Below are positions 8,888-17,012 of a stretch of DNA of 63,736 nucleotides, in pieces. The notes below the pieces were generated by a model, which made no database searches, was not told the origin of the DNA, and worked only from the letters and a program-made list of their open reading frames with translations. Made by a program: the position numbers and the translations under genes. The DNA lies in the NCBI RefSeq assembly GCF_004000825.1, contig NZ_BILZ01000033.1:1-63736 (forward strand), in the 5' to 3' direction. Position 1 is the stretch's first letter. Each line of letters begins with the position of its first letter. The DNA is from Paenibacillus kobensis NBRC 15729. Lineage in GTDB: Bacteria; Bacillota; Bacilli; Paenibacillales; Paenibacillaceae.

Positions 8888-9892
8888 TTAATCCGCGAAA
8901 TCATGGCGCCGTACCGTCTGAAGATGGGGGTCCGCATTTCTCGGGAAATGAATCGTAAACTCCGTGTAGTTCCCGACAGCCGATTCGCAGGTCAAGTAGT
9001 GCCCCAGCTTCTTGGACAACTCTTGGGCCAAATACAGCCCCATGCCGGTCGACGTCGCATGCGAGCGGCCATTCGCGCCTGTGAAGCCGCGATTGAATAT
9101 GCGCGGCAAGTCTTTGGCCTCGATACCGATGCCATTGTCCCGGATGATGAGCCGTTTCTCCTCCTGCGTCGCGAGCGCCGATATCGTGATCTCGCCGCTC
9201 GCGCCCGAATATTTCAAGCTGTTCGAAACGAGCTGGCTGACGATGAACGACAGCCATTTCTTATCGCTCTGCACGGTGACCGCAGGCGGAATGTCGAGCT
9301 GGACTCGAACCTTGCGGGAGATAAACGACTTGGCATGCGCCTTGACCGCTTCCTTCGCGACTTGCTCCAGCTCGCAGTTCACGATCTCATAATCCTGATT
9401 AAAATTGTCCAGCTTAGCATAATACAAGGCTTGGTCCACATAGTGCTCGATTCAGGATACTTCCTCTTCCAGGCTGCGCGGTTCGATCTCGGTCTGCTGC
9501 ATGAGCCGGATGACGGAGATCGGCGTCTTGATCTCATGGAACCACGAAAGGATGAAGTCGTAATATTCCTTCTGCTTCGCCTGCACCTCATTCAAGCCCC
9601 GGATATGCTCGATGCGCATCGTCTCGAGCGCCTCGCGGTAAGCTTCGGCCTCCAGCGACAGAGGCTCCGTTTCGTCCAAACGGCTGAGACGGGAGGCTTG
9701 AATGCTCTTCAGGTACCGGTGAGCGAGGAAGGCGGCTAGCACGAGAGCGGCGAGACTGGCCGCATAGAAGAAAGTCTGCCAGCTCCACGAGGCTTGGGCA
9801 TCGGTTGCGAACACGGCGGCCGTCAGCAAGAAGACGGCGGCGCACAGCAGCAGGTAAGGGCGCTCGTACTTCAGAAACCGCCAGAAGCTCAT
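8888..9892 (-). pseudogene. BceS-like sensor histidine kinase interrupted by an in-frame TGA
   Basis: Intramembrane-sensing kinase, 334 codons if the stop is ignored, exactly the usual BceS size. It has two N-terminal membrane helices (about residues 12-30 and 40-57) with almost no extracellular loop, the H-box SWFHEIKTPIS (His119), then an in-frame TGA at 9454-9452 (codon 147). The same frame continues with IEHYVDQALYYAKLD and a complete HATPase domain (NSLKYS N-box, DNGIGI, TGMGLYLA). Homologues usually have Arg here, and CGA to TGA is a single transition. The start overlaps the regulator stop by four bases. A stop between the His helix and the ATPase domain should abolish kinase activity. 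A sequencing error or readthrough remain possible. Confidence 0.85.
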
Positions 9893-10560
9893 TCGACGAT
9901 ATACCCCATTCCTTTGCGCGTGGAGATGAATTCATCCAGCCCGAGCAGAGCGATTTTGCGCCTTAGCCGGTTCACGTTAACGGTCAGCGTATTGTCATCG
10001 ACGAATTGCTCGTCGTTCCATAGCACTTGCATGAGCGCGTCCCGGGAGACGATCTTCCCGATATTGCGCATCATCGTCTGCAGAATAATAAATTCGTTCC
10101 GCGACAGCTCCGTCGATTGCTCCTTGTATTCCACAGACGAACTGGACAGACGGCAGACCAGCCCGCGGTGCGCGAGCTGCAGGCTCTCGTCCTGATAGGT
10201 GTAATTGCGGCGCAGCATGGCATTGACCTTGGCGACGAGAATGTCGAGGTCGAACGGCTTCTGCACGAAGTCGTCTCCGCCCATGTTGATGGCCATGATG
10301 ATATCCATATTATGATTGCGCGAGGAGAGGAAGATGATCGGCACTTTCGAGACGACGCGGATTTGCTGGCACCAGTAGAATCCGTCGAACACCGGCAGGT
10401 TAATGTCGAGCAGCACCAGCTGCGGCTCGAACGTTCGGAAATCGTCCATGACATGCTCGAATGCGGACGTCTCCTTCACCTCGAACTGCCATTTGCGAAG
10501 CGCATTCGCTACGATTGTACTTATTTTCTCATCGTCTTCTACGATCAAGATTCGAAACAA
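9889..10560 (-). CDS. BceR-type response regulator (OmpR/PhoB family)
   Basis: Two-component regulator of 224 residues. The receiver domain starts FRILIVEDDEK, has the phosphoacceptor Asp52 in LLDINLP and Lys in VQKPFD. The winged-helix DNA-binding domain (about 125-222) ends NVNRLRRKIALLGLDEFISTRKGMGY. I choose the TTG start at 10560, preceded by GGAGG with 8-base spacing. The ATG at 10632 abuts the -10 box and would lie upstream of the transcript. The likely target is the operator at 5587-5602. Its partner kinase is interrupted, so phosphorylation may come from another kinase or not occur. Confidence 0.9.
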   Translation of the reverse strand: MFRILIVEDDEKISTIVANALRKWQFEVKETSAFEHVMDDFRTFEPQLVLLDINLPVFDGFYWCQQIRVVSKVPIIFLSSRNHNMDIIMAINMGGDDFVQKPFDLDILVAKVNAMLRRNYTYQDESLQLAHRGLVCRLSSSSVEYKEQSTELSRNEFIILQTMMRNIGKIVSRDALMQVLWNDEQFVDDNTLTVNVNRLRRKIALLGLDEFISTRKGMGYIVE

Positions 10561-10632
10561 GCGGGATTCCTCCGATTCCGATTCTGATTCTGAGTCTGTC
10601 GGCTGCTGCTTCAGCATGCTGCAAACAGCCAT

Positions 10633-10641
10633 ATTATAGCA
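10633..10641 (-). promoter_or_regulatory. Extended -10 promoter of the response regulator gene
   Basis: On the minus strand the sequence reads TGCTATAAT, a perfect -10 hexamer with the TGn extension; no good -35 is seen. A run of TCTGAC/TCAGAG-type hexamers (about 10664-10706) lies just upstream. Confidence 0.5.
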
Positions 10642-10757
10642 TAGAACGGCAGTCGGAGCGCTCGCTCAGAGTCAGAGTTAGAGTCGAAGTCAGAGTCAGA
10701 GATGTCAGGGTGTCATGGAAGCAGAGGAATGCTCATGCCATTTTGAAGATGATAAGC

Positions 10758-11408
10758 TTACAGATTTTTTAACCGTTCGAGAATGTCTTGCGGCTCTTGG
10801 CGCTGCATGAAGTCGGGATTGACGTAAGCGGAACGAGTGACGCCCGACTGGTCGATGATGAAGGTCGAGGGGATTGGCAGTATCCAGCGGTCTGTGGCAT
10901 TGTAGTCGGTCAGGTCAATTTTGAACTTATTCAGCATGATGTCCTGAACATACGGCGGAACTTCGAACAAGACCTCGAACGAAGAAGCAGCCGTTCCGTC
11001 CGTATCGCTTAGGACGTGGAAAGTCAGCTGTTCTTTCTCTTGCTGAGTGAGGGTGTGGTCGGGCTTCTGCGGGCATAGGGCGATAAGCTGTCCGCCGAGA
11101 GCCTGGATTTCAGGCAGAATGCGCTCATAAGCCCGCAGTTGGATATTGCAGTATGGACACCAGGCTCCGCGATAGAACACCAACACGACCGGGCCGCTCG
11201 ACAGCTGATCGAACAGGCGGACTTCGGCGCCGGTTGCGCTCGTTAAGGTAAAGTCCGGGGCTTGTTGTCCCTCCTGTAAGCCATACACCTCGCCCGACTG
11301 CTGCTGCTCGCGGATTAACCGGAATAATGCGGATTGAACCTCTTCGGGTTGTCTAATCATAAACAGCTGCTTCGTCTCGTCTAATTGCGGTTTCAAATTC
11401 AACTCCAT
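10758..11408 (-). CDS. Peroxiredoxin-like protein (AhpC/TSA family)
   Basis: Thiol-dependent peroxidase-type protein of 216 residues. The redoxin domain begins near residue 44 with GLQEGQQAPDFTL, and the active-site segment FYRGAWCPYC carries Cys84 and Cys87 in a CxxC arrangement, as in the AhpC/TSA subfamily often paired with TetR regulators. No signal peptide, so cytoplasmic. The start at 11408 has GGAGGAGAGAG upstream; the longer frame runs back into the operator region. It is divergent from a TetR gene across a large palindrome, so it is probably induced when that repressor is released, perhaps by a reactive electrophile. The inducer is unknown. Confidence 0.85.
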   Translation of the reverse strand: MELNLKPQLDETKQLFMIRQPEEVQSALFRLIREQQQSGEVYGLQEGQQAPDFTLTSATGAEVRLFDQLSSGPVVLVFYRGAWCPYCNIQLRAYERILPEIQALGGQLIALCPQKPDHTLTQQEKEQLTFHVLSDTDGTAASSFEVLFEVPPYVQDIMLNKFKIDLTDYNATDRWILPIPSTFIIDQSGVTRSAYVNPDFMQRQEPQDILERLKNL

Positions 11409-11447
11409 ACGTTCTCTCTCCTCCTTAATGCTTCGTGGAAAATGACC

Positions 11448-11490
11448 TGGTATAGTAAAAAGATACCGATCGGTATTTTTTACTATACCA
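11448..11490. promoter_or_regulatory. Divergent promoter with 43-bp near-perfect palindrome (TetR operator)
   Basis: The centre ATACCGATCGGTAT (11463-11476) is a perfect 14-bp palindrome. The symmetry extends outward to TGGTATAGTAAAAA on each side, with one base of slippage. Each arm carries TATAGT, a plausible -10, so both divergent promoters sit inside the operator. The TetR product of 11584-12186 is the obvious ligand. Confidence 0.7.
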
Positions 11491-11583
11491 GATGGAAAGC
11501 TTTGTGAAAAGCACATTTTCATTTGGTATAATGGGAGAGATGAGAACGATTCGGAGCATTAGCAGGCAGAGGGGGAAACGGCG

Positions 11584-12186
11584 TTGACGAAGGGCGAGAA
11601 TACGCGCAGGCACATTATTGCCAAGTCTGCCGAACTGTTTAACCAGAAAGGGTACGCAGGTTCGTCCTTGTCCGACATTACGGAGACGACGGGCATTAAG
11701 AAGGGCGGCATCTACCGTTACTTCGCGAGCAAGGACGAAATAGCCATTGAGGCGTATCAATATGCAGGCCATATCGTGAACGAAACGATTCAAGCGGCGC
11801 TCGACCGGGAGGAGACGGCGATGGACCGGCTGCTCGCGTTTCTTCGCGTCTACGCGAATGTCGTGGAGGACCCTCCGTTCATAGGCGGGTGCCCGCTGCT
11901 GAACTTGGCGACCGAGAGCGACGACAGCCATCCCGTGCTGCGGGCCAGAGCCTATCAGGGGATGGACGCCACGCTTAAGCGGATGAAGCGGATTATTGCG
12001 GACGGGATCCAGTCAGGCGAATTCAAAGCGGGGCTTGATGCCGATGCGCTTGCGACTTTTACGCTGTCCGTTATGGAAGGCGGCATTATGCTCAGCAAGC
12101 TGGAGGGCAATAACCGGCATGTCCGGATGAACATCGAAAGTTTGTCGGCTTATTTGCAGGGGATGTGCGCGGGCAACAGCCGGTAA
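11584..12186 (+). CDS. TetR/AcrR family regulator
   Basis: A 200-residue repressor. The N-terminal helix-turn-helix spans about residues 10-55 (SLSDITETTGIKKGGIYRYFASKDEI), and the C-terminal half has the IGGCPLLNLATESDDSHP stretch of the YxaF/LmrA-like TetR group. It starts with TTG preceded by GAGGGGG. It is divergent from the peroxiredoxin-like gene and flanks the 43-bp palindrome, so it very likely represses both genes. Confidence 0.88.
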   Translation: MTKGENTRRHIIAKSAELFNQKGYAGSSLSDITETTGIKKGGIYRYFASKDEIAIEAYQYAGHIVNETIQAALDREETAMDRLLAFLRVYANVVEDPPFIGGCPLLNLATESDDSHPVLRARAYQGMDATLKRMKRIIADGIQSGEFKAGLDADALATFTLSVMEGGIMLSKLEGNNRHVRMNIESLSAYLQGMCAGNSR

Positions 12187-12373
12187 AAGGGGTTCGTTAC
12201 GGTCAAACTTTGGCTGATTTCGGTAAAATAAGAGCTGCTGAGTTCGTTAGAAGTTTTATCCGAACGGGAATGCATCATGCATTTTTCTTACATTCCGCTA
12301 ATATTGTTTTAATTTGTCGATAATAATGCGCCTTTATCATGGGATCAAACGATAAAGGGGAGAAAAAACGATA

Positions 12374-12607
12374 ATGAATATGACAGAGTACCGGATTAGC
12401 GACAGCGAGACGATGTGCAACAAGCTGACTTATCAGATTAGAACAGGCAGCATACAAGGGATGGAGTTGGACCGGTTGCAACTCCAGTGCAAGAAAGAAC
12501 TGCAGGAACTGCGCACCGAGCTGGACCAACTGCTGGCAGAGCTTCGCGAGGCGGCGGAGCGGATGAACGGATATAAGAATAAGAACGAGAGAAGCATTGC
12601 TGCCTAA
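12374..12607 (+). CDS. Small coiled-coil protein, unknown
   Basis: A 77-residue protein that I do not recognise. After a polar N-terminus it is almost entirely a charged amphipathic helix (about residues 28-68, leucine-rich heptads such as LDRLQLQCKKELQELRTELDQL), so a short coiled coil or helical hairpin is likely. AAGGGGAG lies upstream of the ATG, and a hairpin terminator follows immediately, making it a self-contained unit. Its size recalls Spo0E-like phosphatases, but their SQxLD signature is absent. Confidence 0.7.
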   Translation: MNMTEYRISDSETMCNKLTYQIRTGSIQGMELDRLQLQCKKELQELRTELDQLLAELREAAERMNGYKNKNERSIAA

Positions 12608-12629
12608 GCGAGGTAGCGGTGCTTTTTTA
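12592..12629 (+). terminator. Terminator after the small coiled-coil gene
   Basis: AGCATTGCTGCCT pairs imperfectly with AGGTAGCGGTGCT, followed by six T residues. Confidence 0.65.
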
Positions 12630-12716
12630 TTTCAATATTGAAAGAAGGAAATATTAAATAAGGAAATGAACTTATTACAATAACGATGTACTTATTCCCG
12701 AGAGGTGTGATGTGGT

Positions 12717-12758
12717 ATGAGAAATATGACAACGGCTAAAAGAAAGGTTATGAAATAA
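12717..12758 (+). CDS. Putative 13-residue leader peptide
   Basis: ATG to TAA encodes MRNMTTAKRKVMK, with GAGAGGTG about 8 bases upstream. It ends two bases before a stem-loop and 49 bases before the acetyltransferase gene. Its short length, good ribosome site and position before competing hairpins are the layout of leader peptides in attenuated antibiotic-resistance genes. Translation is inferred. Confidence 0.45.
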   Translation: MRNMTTAKRKVMK

Positions 12759-12760
12759 CC

Positions 12761-12802
12761 GCAGAGGATGAATTCCTCTGCAACGTTAACTTGGGAGGAA
12801 TT
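12761..12802 (+). promoter_or_regulatory. Possible translational attenuator of the acetyltransferase gene
   Basis: GCAGAGGA (12761-12768) pairs with TCCTCTGC (12774-12781). The alternative arm AATTCCTC (12771-12778) is exactly complementary to GAGGAATT (12795-12802), which contains the ribosome binding site of the next gene. The two structures exclude each other, so a stalled or translating ribosome on the leader could switch access to that site. Confidence 0.5.
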
Positions 12803-12807
12803 ATCGT

Positions 12808-13254
12808 ATGGCAATTATATTGAAGCCCGTTTCTATTGAAAATTGGTATGAATGTACTCATCTCAAAGTTAAGCCAGAACAGCTTAGTGTCTTTCCTGCC
12901 CCTGTCGTTTATTGGATTGCAGAATCTAAGTATATGGATGACTTTGAATTGCGCGCTGTTTATTCGGAAGAGGTTCTAGTGGGGTTTATCGTCTTTTGTA
13001 CGAAACCAGACCAGGACGATAACTATTGGATTCCTGCCGTAATGATTGATGACAAGCATCAAGGTAAAGGTTATGGCAGGGCGGCCTTGAAAGTGTTGAT
13101 TCAGTCTATTATTGACTCCAAATGTACAAGAATAATGATCGGACATCGGCCCGACAATCACAGTGCGGGGAAGTTGTATGAATCTTTAGGGTTTACAAAA
13201 ATTAGTGAAGACCTAATAGATGGCGAAATCGTACGTCTGCTGAAAATAGGTTAG
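12808..13254 (+). CDS. GNAT family N-acetyltransferase
   Basis: A 148-residue acetyl-CoA-dependent acetyltransferase covering a full GNAT fold. The acetyl-CoA-binding motif A is MIDDKHQGKGYGRAALKVL (Q/RxxGxG/A type, about residues 82-100), followed by the SAGKLYESLGF motif B region. This family includes enzymes modifying spermidine, streptothricin and other amines; the substrate is unknown. Base composition is clearly AT-richer than the neighbours, which suggests acquisition. GGGAGGAA lies before the ATG and may be sequestered by the upstream hairpin. A terminator follows, so it is monocistronic. Confidence 0.88.
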   Translation: MAIILKPVSIENWYECTHLKVKPEQLSVFPAPVVYWIAESKYMDDFELRAVYSEEVLVGFIVFCTKPDQDDNYWIPAVMIDDKHQGKGYGRAALKVLIQSIIDSKCTRIMIGHRPDNHSAGKLYESLGFTKISEDLIDGEIVRLLKIG

Positions 13255-13265
13255 CAATCTACACG

Positions 13266-13294
13266 GACTGTCGGCACCCGCCGGCAGTCTTATT
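13266..13294 (+). terminator. Terminator of the acetyltransferase gene
   Basis: GACTGTCGGC and GCCGGCAGTC form a 10-bp stem with one mismatch and a 4-base loop, followed by TTATT. Confidence 0.65.
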
Positions 13295-13436
13295 ACGATT
13301 AAAACTTCAGTTTATAGCAACGCTAATTTAGAAATAGGTTATTTTATATAATTTCTGTTAGATTCCAAGAAGCTGTGGCATCTAGAATATCGAATCATTT
13401 TAGGACGATAGTCAATTCCATTCGGGGGGAATAGAG

Positions 13437-15248
13437 ATGAGCAGCTTGCGGGAAGGTCTTGTAGCCGAATATTTGTTTAACGGAAACGCAGAGGATACGA
13501 GCGGGTCGGGCCATCACGGCACGGTGTCGGGGGCTGTCCTTACGGCTAACCGGCTCGGAGAACCGGACCGTGCCTATGCCTTCTTAGGCGAGGGCGGTCA
13601 TATCGTGCTTGCGCCTCACTCGAACCTGAACGCGGACGCTTTCTCGCTGTCGGTGTGGGTGAAGTACGATGAGTCTGCGGCACTCAAAGGCTGGAACAGC
13701 GCGATCGTCTCGCAGGACGATCATGGGCGTGAGCAGGACCAATCCAGACGCGTGTTCCAATTGAGCACGAAGGGCCCGTTCGTGACATGGCATCGGATGA
13801 GGAGAACACAGGATGCGATATCCAAGCAGCCGATTCAGCCCGGTGTATGGTTTCATCTGGTCGCCGTTTATGGAGAGGGGCAGCATAAGCTTTATTTGAA
13901 CGGCGAATTGCAGGACACGAAGGCGGGCGAATTCGGGTTAAATGCGGACGAGCCCATCTATATCGGCAAGAAAAATTCCGATGAGCAGCGGTTCTGGTTC
14001 CACGGCGCACTGGACGATATTCGGCTGTATAACCGGGCGCTCTCGGACGGCGAGGCTGCGGAGCTGTATACGGAGCACGGCTATACGGGCGATCCGCTGT
14101 GGTCGCCTGCGCCGCCGCCTCAAGCAGCCCCGCGCAAACCGGCATCCAAGAATAAATGGCTGAACAAGCCGATTCGCGTCCGCAAGACGCTGGATCACCG
14201 GCCGCTCGAATGGAACGACTGCTATAACGCGTTCGCTTTGTCCTTATACGGCATTATGCAGTATTCGAACCGTCCGGTCGAATGGCCGCAGGTCCTCGTC
14301 TATACGGGACTCGGGTTCGCCATTAATACGGATACGACCGTAGCTCCGATGAATATGCTTCGCGACGGCAGCCTGCTCCGGTCCGCGCTCGGCGTACTGG
14401 GCTTCGAAATGGACATACTGGCAGCTAACCTGTACGGCGGGGATTGGGAAGAGGACACCGTCGACCGTGCTTTGTATATGATGCGGGACAGCATTCAGCG
14501 CGGCCTGCCCGTGATGGGATGGAATTTGAACAATTATGAGCATGGATTGATCTACGGCTACGATGACAAGAAGCGCGTTCTGAACATCCAAGATATTAAT
14601 ACGAAGGGCGGCGGGGAGCTGTCTTATGACGAGTTCGGGCGGCGACCGTTGAATGGGCGTCCGATCGAGCCGGAGATGTTCATTCTGGCGCTTCGGGAGC
14701 GGGATGAGGCCGAGTATCCGCAGCCGCACCTCAGCGTCACCCGGTACGGAGAGCTGCAGGACCGAAGCTACAAGGAAACGTTACGGCAAGCGCTCTCGCT
14801 TGCAATCTCGCATATCGATGGCTCGGAAGAGGCGGGGGATGGACGCCGGAATGGCATCGCCGCGATCGAGGCTTGGAAGACCGCCTTCGAGACGGGCTCC
14901 GCTTCCTCATTCTTCACGAGCTACAATCTGCTATGGGTCACATCGACACGGCAATATTTGATACCGTTCTTCTCGCAGTCCGCCATTACGCATTGCATGG
15001 CGATACAGGATCATACTTTGCAGCGGCTCATGCTCGATGCCGCCGAGGCTTACTTGTCGAGCTATCGGTCATGGCTCCGTCTGCGCAAGTTGTTCCCGTT
15101 CCCGCACGGGGCGGATACGACCGATCCGCAGCTTCGTTCGGAGGCGATTCGGCTATTGAACGATGCACGCGAGGCCGAGGAGGCAGGGCTTGCCGTGCTG
15201 CGCAGCATAATCGAGCATTTGTCGGCCGGAGTTGCGCAATTCGTTTAA
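13437..15248 (+). CDS. LamG domain fused to a BtrH_N/C39-like cysteine domain
   Basis: A 603-residue protein without signal peptide. Residues 8-212 form a LamG/concanavalin-type carbohydrate-binding fold (AEYLFNGNAEDTSGSGHHG start, GALDDIRLYNRALS end). After a proline-rich linker comes a region resembling the butirosin-H N-terminal or C39-like peptidase fold: NDCYNAFALSLYG (Cys262), GLPVMGWNLNNYEHGLIYGYDD (His369) and LNIQDINT (Asp386) give a plausible Cys-His-Asp triad. The C-terminal ~170 residues are helical. BtrH-type proteins transfer acyl groups from carrier proteins and C39 domains cleave leader peptides; neither partner is present nearby. GGGGGGAA precedes the ATG. The pairing with a lectin-like domain is unusual. 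Confidence 0.7.
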   Translation: MSSLREGLVAEYLFNGNAEDTSGSGHHGTVSGAVLTANRLGEPDRAYAFLGEGGHIVLAPHSNLNADAFSLSVWVKYDESAALKGWNSAIVSQDDHGREQDQSRRVFQLSTKGPFVTWHRMRRTQDAISKQPIQPGVWFHLVAVYGEGQHKLYLNGELQDTKAGEFGLNADEPIYIGKKNSDEQRFWFHGALDDIRLYNRALSDGEAAELYTEHGYTGDPLWSPAPPPQAAPRKPASKNKWLNKPIRVRKTLDHRPLEWNDCYNAFALSLYGIMQYSNRPVEWPQVLVYTGLGFAINTDTTVAPMNMLRDGSLLRSALGVLGFEMDILAANLYGGDWEEDTVDRALYMMRDSIQRGLPVMGWNLNNYEHGLIYGYDDKKRVLNIQDINTKGGGELSYDEFGRRPLNGRPIEPEMFILALRERDEAEYPQPHLSVTRYGELQDRSYKETLRQALSLAISHIDGSEEAGDGRRNGIAAIEAWKTAFETGSASSFFTSYNLLWVTSTRQYLIPFFSQSAITHCMAIQDHTLQRLMLDAAEAYLSSYRSWLRLRKLFPFPHGADTTDPQLRSEAIRLLNDAREAEEAGLAVLRSIIEHLSAGVAQFV

Positions 15249-15299
15249 ACGATCCGGGGCAGCTCTTGTTGCGCGAAGCGGCAAAACGGCTGGTTGTGC

Positions 15300-15316
15300 T
15301 ATACTGTATATACAAT
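15300..15316. promoter_or_regulatory. 17-bp shared promoter/operator motif
   Basis: TATACTGTATATACAAT contains a TATACT -10 box and a TGTATATACA palindrome. The same motif (TATACTGTTTATGTAAT) occurs on the other strand at 17931-17947 before the ABC exporter operon. Both promoters are therefore probably bound by the TetR protein encoded at 15361. Confidence 0.55.
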
Positions 15317-15360
15317 AAACATTTATTGGAATACGGGCTGTTAATGGAGGGTGTAGCAGC

Positions 15361-16140
15361 GTGAACCGCAGCGATGATCAGGAGGGAAAAGCGATCCATA
15401 AGCTGCCGCCAGGTGTTGCGCTTAGCTGGGGGATCGTCAAGCAGTCGCGAAGAGGGCCGAAGGGCGAGCTTAGCATTCAGAAAATCGTCGGCGCAGCGAT
15501 CGAAATCGCCGACCGGGACGGGCTGGCGGCCGTATCGATGAGCAAAGTCGCCCAGTCGCTCGGATTTACGTCGATGTCGCTGTATCGTTACATTACGGGC
15601 AAGGAAGACTTGCTGGTGTTGATGCAGAATGCAGTATGCGAAATCACGATTCCGCCGCTCGATCCGGACAAAGATTGGCGCCAGGAAATGCGGGAATACG
15701 TATGGGCCTGTGTCGATTTATTCCGGGCGCATCCGTGGTTCGGCGATATCCCGATTACGGGCATTCCGCTCACGCCGGGCAATCTTCAGGCGATCGATTG
15801 GGTGCTTCGCATTATGCGGAACTTCCCGTTGAACGACTTTGAGAAAATGTCGCTCTTGCTGTTGCTCAGCAGCTATTCGCGCGCCTGCGGCTTAATTATG
15901 CGCGATATGGACCGGAGCTTAGCGGAGGGGGGCAGTCCGGAGCAATTCGGCGGTGCCGGCTACGGCGATGCGCTGCGGGAGCTTGTGAAGCCGGACCGAT
16001 TCCCGTTCCTTCACCCGCTTATTATGTCCGGGTCTTACACGGATGAGGCCGACAATCCGATCGGCAACGATCTCGAATTCGGGCTCGAACGGATATTGGA
16101 CGGGATCGAACATTACTTGCAGCAGAGGACGAACGGCTAA
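15361..16140 (+). CDS. TetR family regulator with TetR_C-type ligand domain
   Basis: A 259-residue regulator, longer than average because of an N-terminal extension of about 35 residues. The helix-turn-helix lies at about residues 38-85 (EIADRDGLAAVSMSKVAQSLGFTSMSLYRYI), followed by a C-terminal domain like that of the tetracycline repressor (WVLRIMRNFPLNDFEKMSLLLLLSSY). The GTG start is preceded by GGAGGG. It converges on a two-gene ABC exporter, and both promoters carry the same 17-bp motif, so it is the likely repressor of the exporter and of itself. Confidence 0.88.
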   Translation: MNRSDDQEGKAIHKLPPGVALSWGIVKQSRRGPKGELSIQKIVGAAIEIADRDGLAAVSMSKVAQSLGFTSMSLYRYITGKEDLLVLMQNAVCEITIPPLDPDKDWRQEMREYVWACVDLFRAHPWFGDIPITGIPLTPGNLQAIDWVLRIMRNFPLNDFEKMSLLLLLSSYSRACGLIMRDMDRSLAEGGSPEQFGGAGYGDALRELVKPDRFPFLHPLIMSGSYTDEADNPIGNDLEFGLERILDGIEHYLQQRTNG

Positions 16141-16153
16141 GCATACAACGACC

Positions 16154-16208
16154 AAAAGGGGCTCTGCCGAAGTCATCATCATAATGACTTCGGCAGAGCC
16201 CCATTTTC
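16154..16208. terminator. Bidirectional terminator
   Basis: A perfect 19-bp stem (GGGGCTCTGCCGAAGTCAT and its complement) with a 7-base loop is flanked by AAAA on the left and TTTT on the right. It serves both the TetR gene and the convergent ABC exporter. Confidence 0.9.
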
Positions 16209-16223
16209 TTGGTATGTCCGTTC

Positions 16224-17012
16224 CTACCGCCGCCCGCCCCTCCGCCGGAAGGAGAAAGCGCTCCAGGCGAGTGCGAGCACTAGGATGGCGGCGCTCCAAC
16301 CGATCGCCTGCCAGCCATAATCCCCGATCGGCGTGCCGGTCAACAGTCCCCGGATCGTTTCGATGACCGGCGTAATCGGCTGATGGTTTGCGAACCCTTG
16401 GAGCCAAGACGGCATCGAGCTCGTAGGGACGAACGCGCTTGACAGGTAGGGCAGGAACAACAGCATAAATCCGTATCCGCTGGCGGCGGACGGACTGCCA
16501 GTAACGAGTCCGATTGCAGCGAACAGCCAAGTGAAGGCAAGGATGAACAAGACAATGAGGCCAAGCGCGCCTAGCCATTCGGCCAACGAAGCATTAGGCC
16601 GGAAGCCGACGAGCCATGCAACGCCGATGACAATGGCCGTCGCGAGCAGATTGCGCACGAGGCTGGCGGCGACGTGTCCGGTCACGATACTTAGACTGCG
16701 GATCGGCATCGTCCGGAACCGGTCGATAATGCCGTTCGTCATGTCGGTGGCGACGTCGACGGCCGTACTGGAAGAACCGAATCCGGCGCACAGCAGAATG
16801 ATGCCTGGAACGACATAATTCACATAATCGCCGCCCGGATCGATCGCTCCGCCGAATACATAAGTGAACAGCAGCATCAACATGACCGGCAGCATGATGG
16901 CCATCATTAACGACTCGACATTACGTAGACTATGGCGGATGCTGCGGCCAATGAATACGGCGTTCGTCACGGCGAGTGAAGCGGGTTTAGGTACAGGCTG
17001 AGCTTGGTTCAT
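16224..17012 (-). CDS. ABC-2 type exporter permease (DrrB-like)
   Basis: Membrane subunit of a drug-type ABC exporter, 262 residues with six membrane helices. It follows the ABC-2/DrrB pattern: cytoplasmic N-terminus, VIFGRSIRHSLRN-like entry, GGDYVNYVVPGIILL, and the late conserved segment STSMPSWLQGFANHQPITPVIE before helix 6. The start overlaps the stop of the ATPase gene, so the two are translationally coupled. Likely exports a hydrophobic compound. Regulation by the neighbouring TetR is inferred. Confidence 0.9.
   Translation of the reverse strand: MNQAQPVPKPASLAVTNAVFIGRSIRHSLRNVESLMMAIMLPVMLMLLFTYVFGGAIDPGGDYVNYVVPGIILLCAGFGSSSTAVDVATDMTNGIIDRFRTMPIRSLSIVTGHVAASLVRNLLATAIVIGVAWLVGFRPNASLAEWLGALGLIVLFILAFTWLFAAIGLVTGSPSAASGYGFMLLFLPYLSSAFVPTSSMPSWLQGFANHQPITPVIETIRGLLTGTPIGDYGWQAIGWSAAILVLALAWSAFSFRRRGGRR

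Noticed and set aside
9452-9454. Selenocysteine or programmed recoding at the TGA
   Set aside because: Related kinases have Arg here, no recoding element is visible, and a single C to T change is the simpler explanation.
8885-9739. 284-codon frame opposite the histidine kinase
   Set aside because: Kinase motifs on the minus strand explain the region, and the plus-strand frame shows only antisense composition.
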